Below the pieces are notes generated by a model that ran no database searches, had not been told where the DNA came from, and saw only the letters and a list, made by a program, of their open reading frames with translations. Below, piece by piece: positions 44,317-55,262 of a stretch of DNA of 64,000 nt. Every line of letters begins with the position of its first letter. Within the stretch, counting starts at the first letter, position 1. Both the position numbers and the translations under genes were made by a program. Source of the stretch: Euborellia annulipes (Eukaryota > Arthropoda > Insecta > Dermaptera > Anisolabididae); assembly GCA_023213315.1 (NCBI GenBank), contig JAKCPI010011536.1, positions 23,584 to 87,583 on the forward strand, given 5' to 3'.

Positions 44317-44562
44317 TTTTTTTTTTTTTTTTTAAAGCATTCACACTTTTTTCTCATTCGCACTCACATTCACACAGTCTTTTCGACAACTGAGGCCATT
44401 TAAGACTTTTAACGATACTCAGTATGTTATAATATCAATTGGGGGTCCAGACATTTCTATTTAAGTCATTTGGTATCCAATTGCCTTAAATAAAATCATC
44501 GGACTGCCTGGGGTCCGGTATAGGAGGTAGGCACGCTACCAACTACTCCAAGCCCCGTGGGC
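44317..44562 (-). mobile_element. SINE-A copy 4, B box deleted
   Basis: Reverse copy with poly-T and the shared body. Target duplications CTTTCCAAA at 44308-44316 and 44563-44571. Where other copies read GGGGTCCGAACCCGAGACGT, this one jumps from GGGGTCCG to GTATAGG, removing about 15 bp including most of the B box. It could no longer be transcribed by Pol III as such. Confidence 0.92.
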
Positions 44563-44571
44563 CTTTCCAAA

Positions 44572-45000
44572 GTTTACGAAAAATGTCCTTTTCTTCGTTG
44601 ATTATTTCAAAAACTATTCAGTTTTAGGAAAAATATCAAAGAATAAAAACTTTTTAAAATTGAGTATTTTATCATAATATAACAAAGAAATTGAAAATTT
44701 CGAAATTTCTGAAAAAACTTATTAGGTAAAGTACTACTTCCAAGTGACGTATTTACTCCAAAAGTTGATAGAAGTCTACAATTTTAGTGAAAGGAGCATA
44801 TACCAAATTTCATCGATCTAGCTCCTTTGGTTTTTAAGCAATCGTGATCACACACACACACATAGACATAATGCCCAAAATGGTATTTTTGGACTCAGGG
44901 AGGTCTAAAACGTGGAGAAACATCAAAATCTGGAAGTCGAATTTTTTTACGATTACAATACTTTCTCTATACGAGAAAGTAAAAAGTCAGTATTTTTTTC
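44572..45000 (-). repeat. R1b repeat
   Basis: Reverse copy: ACTTTCTCTATACGAGAAAG at its outer end (about 44960-44985), (CA)n, AATTTCATCGATCTAGCTCC, ACTCCAAAAGTTGATAGAAG, GGTAAAGTACTACTTCCAAG, and CAAAAACTATTCAGTTTTAG. Matches 40440-40800 and 58225-58800. Confidence 0.75.
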
Positions 45001-45316
45001 TTTATTAATAAGCTTATCTACGTATCTATTCGCTGTGTGCGTGACTGCAGTGCCAGGAAAAAACGCCAGAAATGTGAACTAATACAGGCTCTCAGAGTGT
45101 TATTTCCTATGGATGTCAACGTGATTTCGCCAAAAATAGAATTTGTTTTGCCAAAAGCAAGTGAATAAAAAGTAATAAAATATAAAATAATGAAAAAACT
45201 TCCTCAAAGCTGAATAGTTTTTGAAATAATCAACGAAGAAAAAGACATTTTTCGTTAATTTTAATAAAAAATCAAAACAAAATCATACAGGTGTCATTAA
45301 AAAAACATGTAAATAT

Positions 45317-45589
45317 TTTTTTTTTTTTTTTTAAACATTCACACTTTTTTCTCATTCACACTCACACTCACAGACACATTCACACTGTCTTTTCGGCAGC
45401 TCAGGCCATATAAGACATTTACGATAACCGTTATTTATGAATTTATATATATTAGGGTCCAGGCATTTTTATTTAAGCCATCTGGTATCCAGATGGCTTA
45501 AATAAAATCATCGGACTGCCTGGGGTCCGAACCCGCGACGTTTGGTATATGAGGTTAGCACGCTAACCTCTACACCACGCCCCGCGGGC
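45317..45589 (-). mobile_element. SINE-A copy 5
   Basis: Reverse copy with poly-T, body and reverse B box (GGGGTCCGAACCC at about 45523). 12-bp target duplications ACATGTAAATAT at 45305-45316 and 45590-45601. The head belongs to the TTAGCACGCTAACCTC subfamily with copy 3. Confidence 0.93.
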
Positions 45590-45611
45590 ACATGTAAATA
45601 TGAACAAATGA

Positions 45612-46135
45612 ATTCGTTTCACAAATTCATTTGGTCGAATTTTTTGATTTTTTTTTTTTTTTTTTTAATTATCAACTTAAAATAAAATTTTTTAATTTCT
45701 ACTAAACTCACGAATTTTCGAAGGTCTGCGATTCTCTGAGTTGTTATTACTAAAAATAAGGTTATGTTTATACTATTTACTTTTGCCTTCTTACTGCAGC
45801 TATCCACTTATTTCTTTAATTTATTTTCCATTTTGCAGTTGAAAATACATACAATTTTCATTTGCTATTTCTGCCTGTATTTTTGCAACTCTGCAACTCT
45901 GGTGTCCCATTTTCTTTATATTTTATAAATCCGACAAAATAAAAATTTTCCCTTGTATAGCCTATGAGCAAGAGCCTTTAATAATGCTTCAAATTGCCAC
46001 TGCGAACGCTTCGGTCGATTTGGCTCCCCCACCATGGCTTCGCACACAGCGAATATAACAGGTTTAAGTCCTGGGCCCGAAAGACCGAAATGTTAGTAAT
46101 GGAATAATGAGATAAAAAAAAGAAAACTGGCTACA
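45612..46135. other. AT-rich stretch, no gene seen
   Basis: Mostly AT-rich. Around 45990-46100 a GC-richer phrase (GAACGCTTCGGTCGATTTGG, CCTGGGCCCGAAAGACCGAAA) may be a very decayed hammerhead-type repeat end. Not called. Confidence 0.4.
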
Positions 46136-46139
46136 TTAA

Positions 46140-46756
46140 GGGGGCTCGGGAGTGAAGGTGTTACGCATGTTTTTCCCTATAAGATGGCGTTGTGTGTCAT
46201 AAAAAGTATGCCCCAAAAAATCAAGTAATTCAAAAATTTGCCAAGAGGTGTCAGAATGGTAGCTAATAATATTTAATGCATTTGGTTGATTTTCATTGAT
46301 CTTTTAACAATAAATACTTTGTAAATGTTATTATATATTATGTATCTTTTATAAAAGCATACAAAATATAAATATAGGCCAGATATACGCTATCAGGTGA
46401 TCAGCTGTTAGACTAGCCTGCCATCTATTGCAAGAATGCTGAACTAATTTGACAGTTGGTTTTTAAATAAATCATCTAAGCTTATTTTTAAAATTTCTTA
46501 ATTAATAATAACAATAAATTCATTTTTAAATTTAAAAAAAATTAAAGATTATTGGGACAGATTGTTTTTTAGTATTTGCTTGATAACAAAAAAATTAATT
46601 ACGATAATTTTTTAATAAGTCATTAAAAAAATTATAGCTCGATGTCCAAATAATCTCTTATGAATTTAATTCATTTAAAAAAAACGCATTGAAAAATTCC
46701 TTATAATAGTCAAGTTTTTTTTTAAAGTACGTTTAGACGTCGCTCCTGAACCCCCC
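46140..46756. mobile_element. TIR element with TTAA target duplication
   Basis: The left end GGGGGCTCGGGAGTGA and the complement of the right end (GGGGGGTTCAGGAGCGA) are imperfect TIRs, with TTAA directly outside both (46136-46139, 46757-46760). TTAA targets are used by piggyBac and Kolobok; I cannot tell which. The interior is 617 bp with no frame and includes AAGATGGCGTTGTGTGTC near the left end. Confidence 0.7.
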
Positions 46757-46760
46757 TTAA

Positions 46761-47728
46761 TAATATCTCTTACATATCAAAAATCTTTTGTCTCTATTTT
46801 TATTTTATTTTATTTAATAAATTATTCTTTTTTTTAATATAATCAAATTCGATTTTTTTTATTTTTCTTCAAAGTAGAAGGAATATTTCCAAAAAAAAAA
46901 AAGAAAAAATACGAGCATCGCTCTGGGAGTTGTTATTGTACATTTCCTTGAGTATGCTCCGGGCTCAACTTCATACGGCTGCTTTTTCCCTTTTTTATAT
47001 AGGTACATTTGTATGAGACTCTTTCTCTCTCTCTCTCTCTCTTACTTTCCATAGCAAAACAGCCGAGAGAGAGACGACGTCGATGTCAACGTCGAAGAAA
47101 AGCATTTGTACTGTATATTCAGGAGAGGAGGCTTGAATAGAAAATTGCGCATCCCACCTGTCTCTCTCTCGCTCTCTCTTCTCCCTGGGGATCTCTTTTC
47201 TCTTTCTCTCTCTCACCCATTGAACCCGGTGAGAGAATTCCTTCTCTCTCTTTCTCTCTCTACTCAGTACACAATTAACATATCATGCATGCATGATGCG
47301 CATCAAGCAGACACATTCAGAATAGAAATGATCTTCATTAAAGAAAATCGCGGGCAAAAGAAAGAGAAATTATTGGAAAAATATATGACCTTGGTTGCTT
47401 GAAGGTCATTATTATACTGAGATGAGAATTTTGAAAAATAATTATTAAAAAACTTTTACATTTTATAATAAATTAACATCAAAAGCATCTAGGGATAAAT
47501 TATTAATTGTGCTTATCTTAATAGGGAAGGAAGTAAAGGGTATTTCCGAGTGCAATCGCTGTTTAAATAAACATTAATTAATAAATGTTTATTTGTATAT
47601 AAGTTGGAGCTATTAAAAGATAAGCTTTATGTAATCGTTCGATCTGAATAAAAAGGCAAAAAAAAAATTCTTGATAAATATTTGAAATGTTTAATAAAAT
47701 AATTTGGTTTTCGTTTTAAGTGTGGTTT
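46761..47728. other. AT-rich DNA with a unique CT/GA-rich patch at 46910-47300
   Basis: The patch has TATGCTCCGGGCTCAACTTC, (CT)n, GACGACGTCGATGTCAACGTCG and GCGCATCCCACCTG. On the minus strand a short frame runs ATG CTT TTC ... TGG AAA and meets GTAAGA, a possible exon, but no partner exon exists. I leave it as unassigned. Confidence 0.35.
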
Positions 47729-47766
47729 ACAACGTTTCGGCCCCTCATTCTGTGGCCTTCTTCAGT
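47729..47766 (-). ncRNA. hammerhead-like motif (copy k)
   Basis: Minus strand: CTGAAGA, extra A, stem II GGCC/GGCC, GAAAC, GTT. A degenerate facing partner at 47830-47865 (GAAGAAGATGAGTGG, TTGAAACGTTGTAA) and the tail ACTACAGTTAAACAAAATAA make it the same family as copy h at 36943. Confidence 0.55.
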
Positions 47767-48104
47767 TAGGATGATTAATTCAATTGAGATTGTCACAAAG
47801 GTAACAACCTTTGTTATCTTAACTGAATTGTACATGAAGAAGATGAGTGGTTGAAACGTTGTAATATTTACAAATAAACTACAGTTAAACAAAATAAAAT
47901 TATTTTATTAATGATAACAACAACAGTGAAAAGCCTAAACTCCAAAATTTGAAATTTTTCGTTTTATTTATTTATTTATTTTTTTTTTTTTGAGATCAAA
48001 ACCTGCTGCATTGTTTATTTTTTTCGGAATTATACAATTTAATTAATGTACAGTGATTTTTGAATTTTATAAAATAAATTGTTTTGGGGTCCCAAATGAT
48101 TGAA

Positions 48105-48190
48105 TTTATTTCAATTTAATTGGCTACATATCAATTGAAATAAATAAGGACGGGATCTAAATGGCCTCAAATGCCAAAAAGACCTTAAAT
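48105..48190 (+). mobile_element. SINE-B 3' part
   Basis: TCAATTTAATTGGCTACATA, TCAATTGAAATAAATAAGGA, CGGGATCTAAATGGCCTC, AAATGCCAAAAAGACCTTAA. Matches the 3' part of the copy with a tRNA-like head at 52147. Confidence 0.7.
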
Positions 48191-48319
48191 TAATTTTTTT
48201 TTAGAGTTTGTAGTTTTTTTTTTTTTATTTTTTATTTAAAAAAATCTATTTTTTCTTCTACTCAAGGTATTCAGCAACTTTTTTTAAAACAAATATTTTT
48301 TTCGCTTTATTTAATACAA

Positions 48320-48362
48320 TTGTCGACGTTTCGGCCGATTTTCCCGGCCTTCATCAGGGCAA
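48320..48362 (-). ncRNA. hammerhead-like motif (copy l), canonical CTGATGA core
   Basis: Minus strand: stem I TTGCC/GACAA (four of five pairs), core CTGATGA exact, extra A, stem II GGCCG/CGGCC with a 7-nt loop, GAAAC, GTC. This is the copy closest to the textbook core. TTGTATTAAATAAAGCG follows. Confidence 0.7.
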
Positions 48363-49750
48363 AAGTCATGTTTGCCTCGAACTTAGAGGGGCTCTAGGTA
48401 ACTCCTGACATTCTGTTGGTGCGAACATTTCTCAGATAGAATGACTTCTGATTCAAAAGACACTAAATAAAACTTTTGCCGAAATATGTTTAAAAAAGTG
48501 CAAAAAGTTTTAAATATGCAACTTCATCCAATATTCACCAAATATGCAAAAATATGCAATATAAATTTTAAACCTTAATGCCAAGGTGGCATAGTTCGGG
48601 TGGGAAATTGGTTTTCCGGGACTTACATGTTAGCAAATAGAATATGCAATTGCATTGGAATCCGGGCTTTATTTATAAGACTTGTTTTTATTTTCTTCCT
48701 GGCTGCATGTGACTATTGGTCATTATAGGTCTTCGGACCTTATGTACCCATTCCAAAAAAAAAAAAAAAAAAAAAAGACTAAACAATATTCTATTTCTTG
48801 TTTCTTTTTAATCGAATACTAGTAAAAAAGTACCCCATTCTATTAACAACAGATTCTAAAAATTTAGTAAATTGTTTTAATTTAGATTAATAAAAAAAAT
48901 AAGAACTTAAAAAAATTTTAATTATGATTAAAAAATAATTTTTTATTTAAAAAAATAAAATTTATTACTTTTTTGTTTAATGATTTTGTCAAATTTAAAC
49001 ATTGTACAAAAAAAAAATTAATTAAATTAACATAAATTAATATAAATCACTAATCAAATTTAATTTAATTATTTTTTTTTTCAATAAGATTTTACAAATA
49101 CAATTAGAGAGGAATTTGAAATGTTTTAATAAGTAATAATTATGATAATCCTGAATTCCATTCTCTGAATCATCAAATCCCTCATACCCTAACAATAGCG
49201 CTATTAATTATAAGAATTGACTGCGTCTTATTTTCCATCAATGCGAAATTCTGTTTTTTATTTAAGTTCTATATAGAAACCCAAAAACACAAAATTTTGT
49301 ATGGTCTCACAAAGTGAAATTTGAATCAATACTAGTCTAATAAATAAATTATTTCATAACACGTCTATAGGAAAGATTCCTATTTGAATAATTTATATAC
49401 CATTCAGGGCTTAGAAAAAAAGGTCTAGTATTTTCTTTATAATAGTATTTTCTAGCACTCACTGTCTATAGTTCAACTATTATTTATTACTTATATTTTC
49501 TAACTCTAACAACACTTCCTGAATATTTATTTCTTGCTTATTAGTTATTCCTGTTTCACCTTGGCTAAGGAGCATTGTCTTGTCTATTCCCTTCAAAGGG
49601 GAATTCACTGCATTTCTTGGCAAGTTCTATTGATATTTATCATCTTGGCAAAGTTTAAAAAATAACTGGGACTAATAAAAAATAATAGGATTATCAGTAG
49701 TAGTAATATTTAAATTTTTTTTTTACAAATATTTAATATTTAATAATATT
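48363..49750. other. AT-rich stretch, no gene seen
   Basis: 48370-48760 is somewhat less AT-rich (GAGGGGCTCTAGGTAACTCC, CAAGGTGGCATAGTTCGGG) and ends in A22 at about 48757, so it may be the 5' body and tail of retroelement copies. The rest is AT-rich. No protein frame. Confidence 0.4.
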
Positions 49751-49751
49751 T

Positions 49752-50205
49752 TTAAAGTGGAACTTTTATTTGATCGCCTCAAATTTTTTCGTTCCTCTAT
49801 CAGCATGTCGCGTTTCAAGCCGTGACGTCAAAGGCCTTGACGCTACAAGTTATGACGTCACAAGCCGTGACGACAAAAATAGGAAAGTTGAAATTTAATA
49901 TATATGACGAATTATAAAAAAATGAATTGTGAGATTTAATTATTCAATTTTTAAATTGATAAAATATAATTTTTAAAATAATTTAAAATGATTCAAATAC
50001 TAAATAAATATTGTTCTCAGTTTTTAACATGCGTCTTTTGATTTCCCATTATCATTCCCATTTTCCAATTATTAAGTTAAGATTAAAAACGCGATTTTAA
50101 TATCCCTTAATTGAATAATATTCTGAAAATTTTCAGTTAAAAGCCTACGATCAGAAAAAAAAGTTTCACTTGCATCGTGGTTTCATAAAACCACACGATG
50201 TTATT
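49752..50205. mobile_element. E1 TIR element, copy 2 (empty Helitron site)
   Basis: TIR AAGTGGAACTTTT at the left and AAAAAAGTTTCACTT at 50156-50170, then the same CATCGTGGTTT/AAACCACACGATG hairpin as at 14700-14728. TGACGTCA at 49823-49830 and 49853-49860. CCAATTATTAAGTTAAG at 50065-50081 is uninterrupted, where copy 1 holds the Helitron. The middle of the element differs from copy 1. Confidence 0.8.
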
Positions 50206-50270
50206 TTTTTAAAGGTCTTTTTCTGGATTCAAGGCCATTTAGACTCTGTAATTGGAGTTAATCTCTGTTG
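50206..50270 (-). mobile_element. SINE-B tail remnant
   Basis: AAAGGTCTTTTTCTGGATTC followed by AAGGCCATTTAGACTCTG is the reversed SINE-B tail, directly beside E1. Confidence 0.5.
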
Positions 50271-52146
50271 AGAGATAAGAAAATTAAAAAAAAAAAAAAA
50301 AAAAATTATAATTTTACCTTATATAAGCTTATAAATATTATAATTTTATATTGTTTTTTGTCTGTCTGAATTGATGTGTGTCTTTAAGGTAATAAATTTA
50401 CATATTAATATTTAATAATAATTATTTATAATAGGCCTAGTCAGTTAATTGTGCACAGTGGTAAGCAAATAATTTAAATTGATAAGAAAATCTTGTGTTC
50501 GAATAAACACCCCTTCATTTTTAAGTTGCCCATTGCCCTCACCTCTCAGCCAGAGAGTGGAACAAATAAAAAAATAAATAAATTCCATTAATATGAATTA
50601 GTCGTCAACAATCAAAGAATTTTTCAATTCACTCTAATTTCGCCAAGTATTAATTAAGTTGACGAATGATTTTTTTTTCACCTAGTTATTTTTCTTTTAT
50701 TTTATCCAATTAGATGGGGCAATGAAAAAGATTTTGGCTCCGATGTAGAAAACTTTTATTCTTTCTCTCTCCTTTTTTTTATTCAATTCATTCAATCTAT
50801 CCTGATTAAATTTCATCAATGTCAACCAATTGGTCTCTATTTTTTTATTCTATGCTAATTCAAAAATAAAATTTAAAATTGATTTTAGAGATGAAAATAA
50901 AATAAAATTTTTGTATTAAAAAAAAAAAAAAATGAAATTATGCTTGTACTCTTTATTCAATTATTTGATATGAGATCAGGGAGAGAGGGGATGGATGGTG
51001 GGACAAAAATAAAATCGAAATGAAATATGGCGCTTAATTCGAGCAAGCTGCTGAATGCAAACAAATTTCCGTTTGCATATTACATATATATATTTGGGAA
51101 ATAGGAATGGGAATAGGGGTGGGGGGTGTTTTTGTAGTTGTCGGCCAGATATTGGGTTCGACACATGCCACGTTTATATGTCGCCATGTCGCCATGCTGT
51201 TTCGCGCCACCCCCACCATATATACACCCACATCCCCCCCCCCACCCATACAGCCGAGAAATGCATACAAATCGACCTAATTTTTACCCAAAACATAAAA
51301 TGCAAAAATATTCTCTCTCTCTTTACATATATATACATCACCATTCGCATTCCCATCCCCTAAGTTCAAAAAAAAAAAAAAAAAAAAATACAACCAACCA
51401 GAGTGAGAGAAAGAAACGGTGAATCGGGTCATATTTTGTTGACGGAGCAAATTGCAAAACGCAAATCAAATATTCTGTACCCGTTTTTTAGAGAGAAAGA
51501 GAGCGAGATAGAAAAAATCATTTGCATTTTAACAGGTATAAATATACAAAACTTAGACTTGAACTATAAAAAAAAGAACAAAATTTGTATACAAAATTTT
51601 TATGAAAAAAAAAAATCATAATAATGAAAGAAACAATTTATTTTTATGATTCATAAAAATGATTCAATTTTAAATTGAAAATAATTTATAAATAATTAAA
51701 TAATCAAAATTTTATAGACTGAGTTGTATTTAAAAATTTTTAATTTATATAAAGAAATAATGTAATACTATTATGTTCGTTAATAGTCTTTTTGTATTAG
51801 AATTAAAGATAAAAATCAAAGGCGGTTCAATGCTTTCTATTTTAATGAATGAATGAAATGCCTGGCTATATAAAAATATTTAAAAGAAATGGGACTCGAG
51901 CCCGAGCATTAAAAGTCAATGAAAAAATTAATAAATATTACTAACAACTTATATTATTGAAAAGTATTTTTATATAATGAAACTTTAAAGGGTTAAATAT
52001 TATGAACGCCTTTTGTCAAATAAAAAAAAAAAAAAAAAAAAAAAATAGGCCCTATTATCAATAATTATTTTTAAGAATCTTCTAAGGCAATAATTTGATC
52101 AAAAAAACTAAATTTATATTATCTACTTGTCAATGTAATAAATTGA
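50271..52146. other. AT-rich DNA with a unique patch at 51010-51420
   Basis: The patch has TTGTCGGCCAGATATTGGG, CGACACATGCCACG, ATGTCGCCATGTCGCCATGC and C-rich runs, all unique in the window. Overlapping frames of 60-102 residues on both strands are rich in simple repeats and mutually exclusive; I call none. The rest is AT-rich with an A25-type run at about 52022-52045. Confidence 0.4.
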
Positions 52147-52300
52147 ATTATTTGCCCCTGAGGCATTGCACAGGTGATAGACTGGTTGCCTGTTGTGCTA
52201 GGGGGTCAGGGGTTCGCATCCCGTTTTCGATGACAAAAATATTTCAATTGAATTGGTTATCAATCAATTGAAATAAATAGAAATCACTAGATATTTTAAT
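52147..52300 (+). mobile_element. SINE-B with tRNA-like head
   Basis: A-box-like GGTGATAGACTGG and B box GGTTCGCATCC (about 52213) sit in a tRNA-like head. Then come TTTCAATTGAATTGG, TCAATTGAAATAAATAG and a diverged tail. This is the only SINE-B copy here that keeps its head. Confidence 0.65.
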
Positions 52301-52616
52301 TTTTTTTAAGGAATTTTCATTTAATTATTAAAAGTTATTGGTATATTATTTATCTACAAGACTTATTTTAAAATGAAAAAATAAATATAGATGATTATTT
52401 TTTCTCATTGAAAAAAACAAAAAAAAAAAAGAACAAGTTCCAGACCCTATTCGTAAGTCAATATTATATTAAATGAGTTATTTAAATTAAAAAAAAATAA
52501 AAATGAAATATTGTTCCAAACCCCCTCCCCCCCCCCAAGATGTCTTAAAAAAATTTCAGCCCCCCTCCCCCAAAACAAATTTCTCGGGCCGCGCCTGTTA
52601 CATATTATGTAATATG
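52301..52616. other. AT-rich DNA ending in a hAT-like terminus
   Basis: 52505-52600 has CCCCCTCCCCCCCCCC, TTTCAGCCCCCCTCCCCC and TTCTCGGGCCGCGCCTG, which looks like the right end of a hAT-type element (CAGGCGCGGCCCGAGAAA in reverse). No left partner identified. Confidence 0.4.
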
Positions 52617-53291
52617 CAGAGGCGTCATTAGGGGAGGGGCAGGAGGGCATTTGCCCCCCTCCAAGTTCTCTGATCTTTTTAAAATTTTATATTATTCTAT
52701 ATAAATATAACTAACAAAGCTGTGAGTGTTATTTATTGGCGAGGGCAAATATCCCATGGCCCCCGGGAATCGAACCCAGGATCTCCAGCCTTTCAGGGGC
52801 ATAGGCGTGCTGTCTATTGCCCCACGCCACAGGAACCTCGACCCAGGTGGCCTTGTGCAATAGACAGCAGGCCTATGACCCGGAAAGGCTGGAGATCCTG
52901 GGTTCGATTTCCCGGAGCCATGGGATATTTGACCTCGCCAATAAATAACAATCACAGCTTTGTTAGATATATATCTCTATGACTTAGTTAAGTCCAAAAA
53001 GAATCGAGTTGTTTTGAATACTAATATCTAATACAAATATATAAATTTCGAAAATATTTAATTAATCTGTTATTGGTTATTATAGCTGCCAGGGCCATTT
53101 GCGTAATTATTCTAAATAAAATATTTCAAAATATATTTACGAGTATATAGGCCTAAACTGTACAAAATGAAACAATTAATTAAATTAAATCTTTTAACCA
53201 AATTTGCGATACCTATTTGTAAGTAGATTTTAAGAAAAAAATGCTTGCCCCCCTCCACCCCCTCCAAGAAAAAGTTGAAATGACGCCACTG
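52617..53291. mobile_element. hAT-like TIR element carrying an inverted SINE pair
   Basis: CAGAGGCGTCATT at the left and AATGACGCCACTG at the right, with C/G-rich subterminal runs, as in 29861-30090 and 59735-59938. No clear 8-bp duplication (GTAATATG against GGAATAAA), so the two ends may come from different copies. Confidence 0.55.
52711..52966. mobile_element. SINE-C, two head-to-head copies
   Basis: Arms 52711-52830 (minus) and 52850-52966 (plus) are inverted copies of a tRNA-derived SINE. B boxes are GGTTCGATT at 52901 and its reverse near 52766-52776. In the left copy the tRNA-like acceptor TCCTGTG pairs with CATGGGA over 7 positions counting G-T, and the T-stem CTGGG/CCCGG is kept. 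A shared tail follows (TTTGNCCTCGCCAATAAATA). The two 86-87 residue frames are shadows of the arms. Confidence 0.8.
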
Positions 53292-54397
53292 GGAATAAAC
53301 AATAATTTATAAATAATTATTCTTTCTGAATTTAATTTGAATAAAAGAGAAAAAATACCCAGCCTCTTTATAAATAAAAGGGGTCTAAATGTGTGTAAAT
53401 GTAAACAATTTTATATAGGTTATAAATAAGAATCTCAAATTCAAAAAACTTAGATTTTTTTTTTATTTAAAAAATATTATTTCAGATGCTAATTCTCAAT
53501 AAGGAGTTGGCCCAAATTCCATTTCTTTAAAAAAGCATCTATACTCTGATATATTAGGACCATTTTTCCCAAAGTGATGGAGGGCATATTTTTTTTTAAT
53601 AAAGATATTAGATAAATCTCTTGATAGAAAAACAATTTGTCCGCTTGGTCCTTTTTTCTCTCAACTCCATCTTGTTTCTCTCTTGGATGATATTCATCAA
53701 CTCGGATAATATTTCGAAGGCAAAGTGGATAACAAAAATAAACAGTGATGGCACCAAAGTATCAGTGATCTATTCATAGACGTCCCATTGATTGGAGGAG
53801 GGGCTGCTGGCTGAGTTCAAGGATCAGCACCATCATTCTCTCTTCTTTTTTTTATCTTCTTTTTAAAATTGATTCCTTTTTATTTATTTCTCTATTTTAT
53901 GCACTTGAAGAGAAAAAAGACAGAAAATATAATATCCGGGCTTAGAAATATGTGAAAGAATTAAATAAAATTCAATTTAAAAAAAAATTTTGTATTAGAT
54001 TATCTTTTTTCTTTTATCCATTCCCCCTCTCTCTTTCTTTTTCACTTTATTTATCACAGATCTTTGTTTTTAATAAACTCCCTCACTTTCGATATTCAAG
54101 TGAAATATTTTTCTTACGCCTTGCAATTTTTTTTTTTTTTTTCATTGATGATATCGATGACATAGGGTGACTCGAAAGTGATTTTTTTTTATATTGAATC
54201 AAACATAAATCTTTGAATCTCTCAAGTTATGGAATAAAATAAAATTTTTATAAATAAATTTATACATTTGAAGAAGGAGATCTTCAATGGGGCATATGTC
54301 GTCAATTTGACCAAATTTATAAAGAAATATTTTTTTTTTATTAAGTCTCAAATAAGTATACAAAATATCAAAAAGCCCGAAGAAATTTAGTAGCCTA
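53292..54397. other. AT-rich DNA with a unique patch at 53640-53850
   Basis: The patch (GCTTGGTCCTTTTTTCTCTC, GATGATATTCATCAACTCGG, GTGATGGCACCAAAGTATCA, GAGGAGGGGCTGCTGGCTGA, AAGGATCAGCACCATCATTC) is unique in the window, less AT-rich, and has no frame or splice pair. Possible conserved non-coding DNA. Confidence 0.35.
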
Positions 54398-55262
54398 CTA
54401 TTTTAAGAGTAAAGTGTGCTTCATACAATTTTGAGAGTCTATACCAGCGTTTCCCAACCTTTTGAAGTCCCCGGCCCCCCAAAGACTCGTTGGGAAAAAT
54501 ATTACACACTAGCGCCCCCCCTCCTTTTTTCTTCTCTCAAAAATTTGTCATTCCTTTCCCCGGGGGGGTTTTTTTTTTCCTTGTTTAATAATCATTTTTT
54601 CTTTTTTTTTTTTTCTTCTTTTTTGTATAGATTTTTTTTTTTTTTTTTTTTTTTTTAACTTTTTTTTTTAAATTTTATTTTTTTTCTCTTTTTTCTTTTT
54701 TTTTTTTTTTTTTTTTCTGGGCCCGGGCGCCCCTCTGGGGGCCGGGGGGGGGGGGGGGGGGTCTATACATTTAAAAGAGGACTACAAAATAATTTATTTA
54801 TGAATTTTAATTAAAACTATTGGAGCGAATTTTGATAAAATCGAAAAAAAAATACTGAAAAAGTACATTATAAAGTACTAGTGTGTACTAGTCGATTTTA
54901 TTCAAAGAGTTTTTCACGCCTTAGGAGGAAAGTGGCTTAACTTAGATAAAAAATTTCATCCTCATGTCATTTTCTTCATATTTTATTTTGGTCACAGATA
55001 CACATTCAGCAGTCAAACCATTTTGCGGTAACCACTTTTTGGACTCGGACAACCTCAAAACATGTATTTTTTTTAAAAATGTGTATATGTAAAAATAAAT
55101 AAATAAATGTAGGCATAAAAGCCCTAAATGGTGACATGCCATTGATATTATAAATAAATAAAACATGTATTTTCATCAAAATCTCGACATCGAATTTTTG
55201 ACATGAACCCAATATTTTCTATTTACAATATATAACACTTTTATAAGAGAAAGTAAAAAAAA
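54398..55262 (-). repeat. R1 dispersed repeat, long reverse copy with hAT insertion
   Basis: Left piece AGTAAAGTGTGCTTCATACA, then a hAT element, then CATTTAAAAGAGG, AATTTTAATTAAAACTATTG, AGTACTAGTGTGTACTAGTC, CTCAAAACATGTATTTT, ATCTCGACATCGAATTTTTG and AAGAGAAAGTAAAAA at the 5' end. The 3' hairpin and X-box are missing. The frames near 54942-55212 are shadows. Confidence 0.75.
54445..54760. mobile_element. hAT MITE in R1, right end replaced by homopolymers
   Basis: Starts CAGCGTTTCCCAACC and is bounded by perfect 8-bp duplications GTCTATAC (54437-54444, 54761-54768). The expected right TIR (complement of the left) is absent: poly-T blocks and then a run of about 19 G stand in its place. The duplication proves the end should be there, so the interior is probably miscalled sequence. 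Confidence 0.7.

Larger units (their letters stand above)
44243..45611. repeat. large inverted repeat with a SINE in each arm
   Basis: Left arm segments (TACATGTTTTTTAATGACAC, TGTATGATTTTGTTTTGAT, then ACGAAAAATGTCC and CTTCGTTGATTATTTCAAAA) recur as complements in the right arm (45205-45310 and 45601-45611). Each arm is interrupted by a SINE-A copy at a different position. The loop holds the rest of an R1b copy plus about 200 bp of unique DNA. Confidence 0.75.

Noticed and set aside
46995..47216. Possible minus-strand exon (ATG CTT TTC ... TGG AAA, then GTAAGA)
   Set aside because: A plausible start and donor exist, but the patch is rich in CT and GACGTC simple repeats and I found no partner exon.
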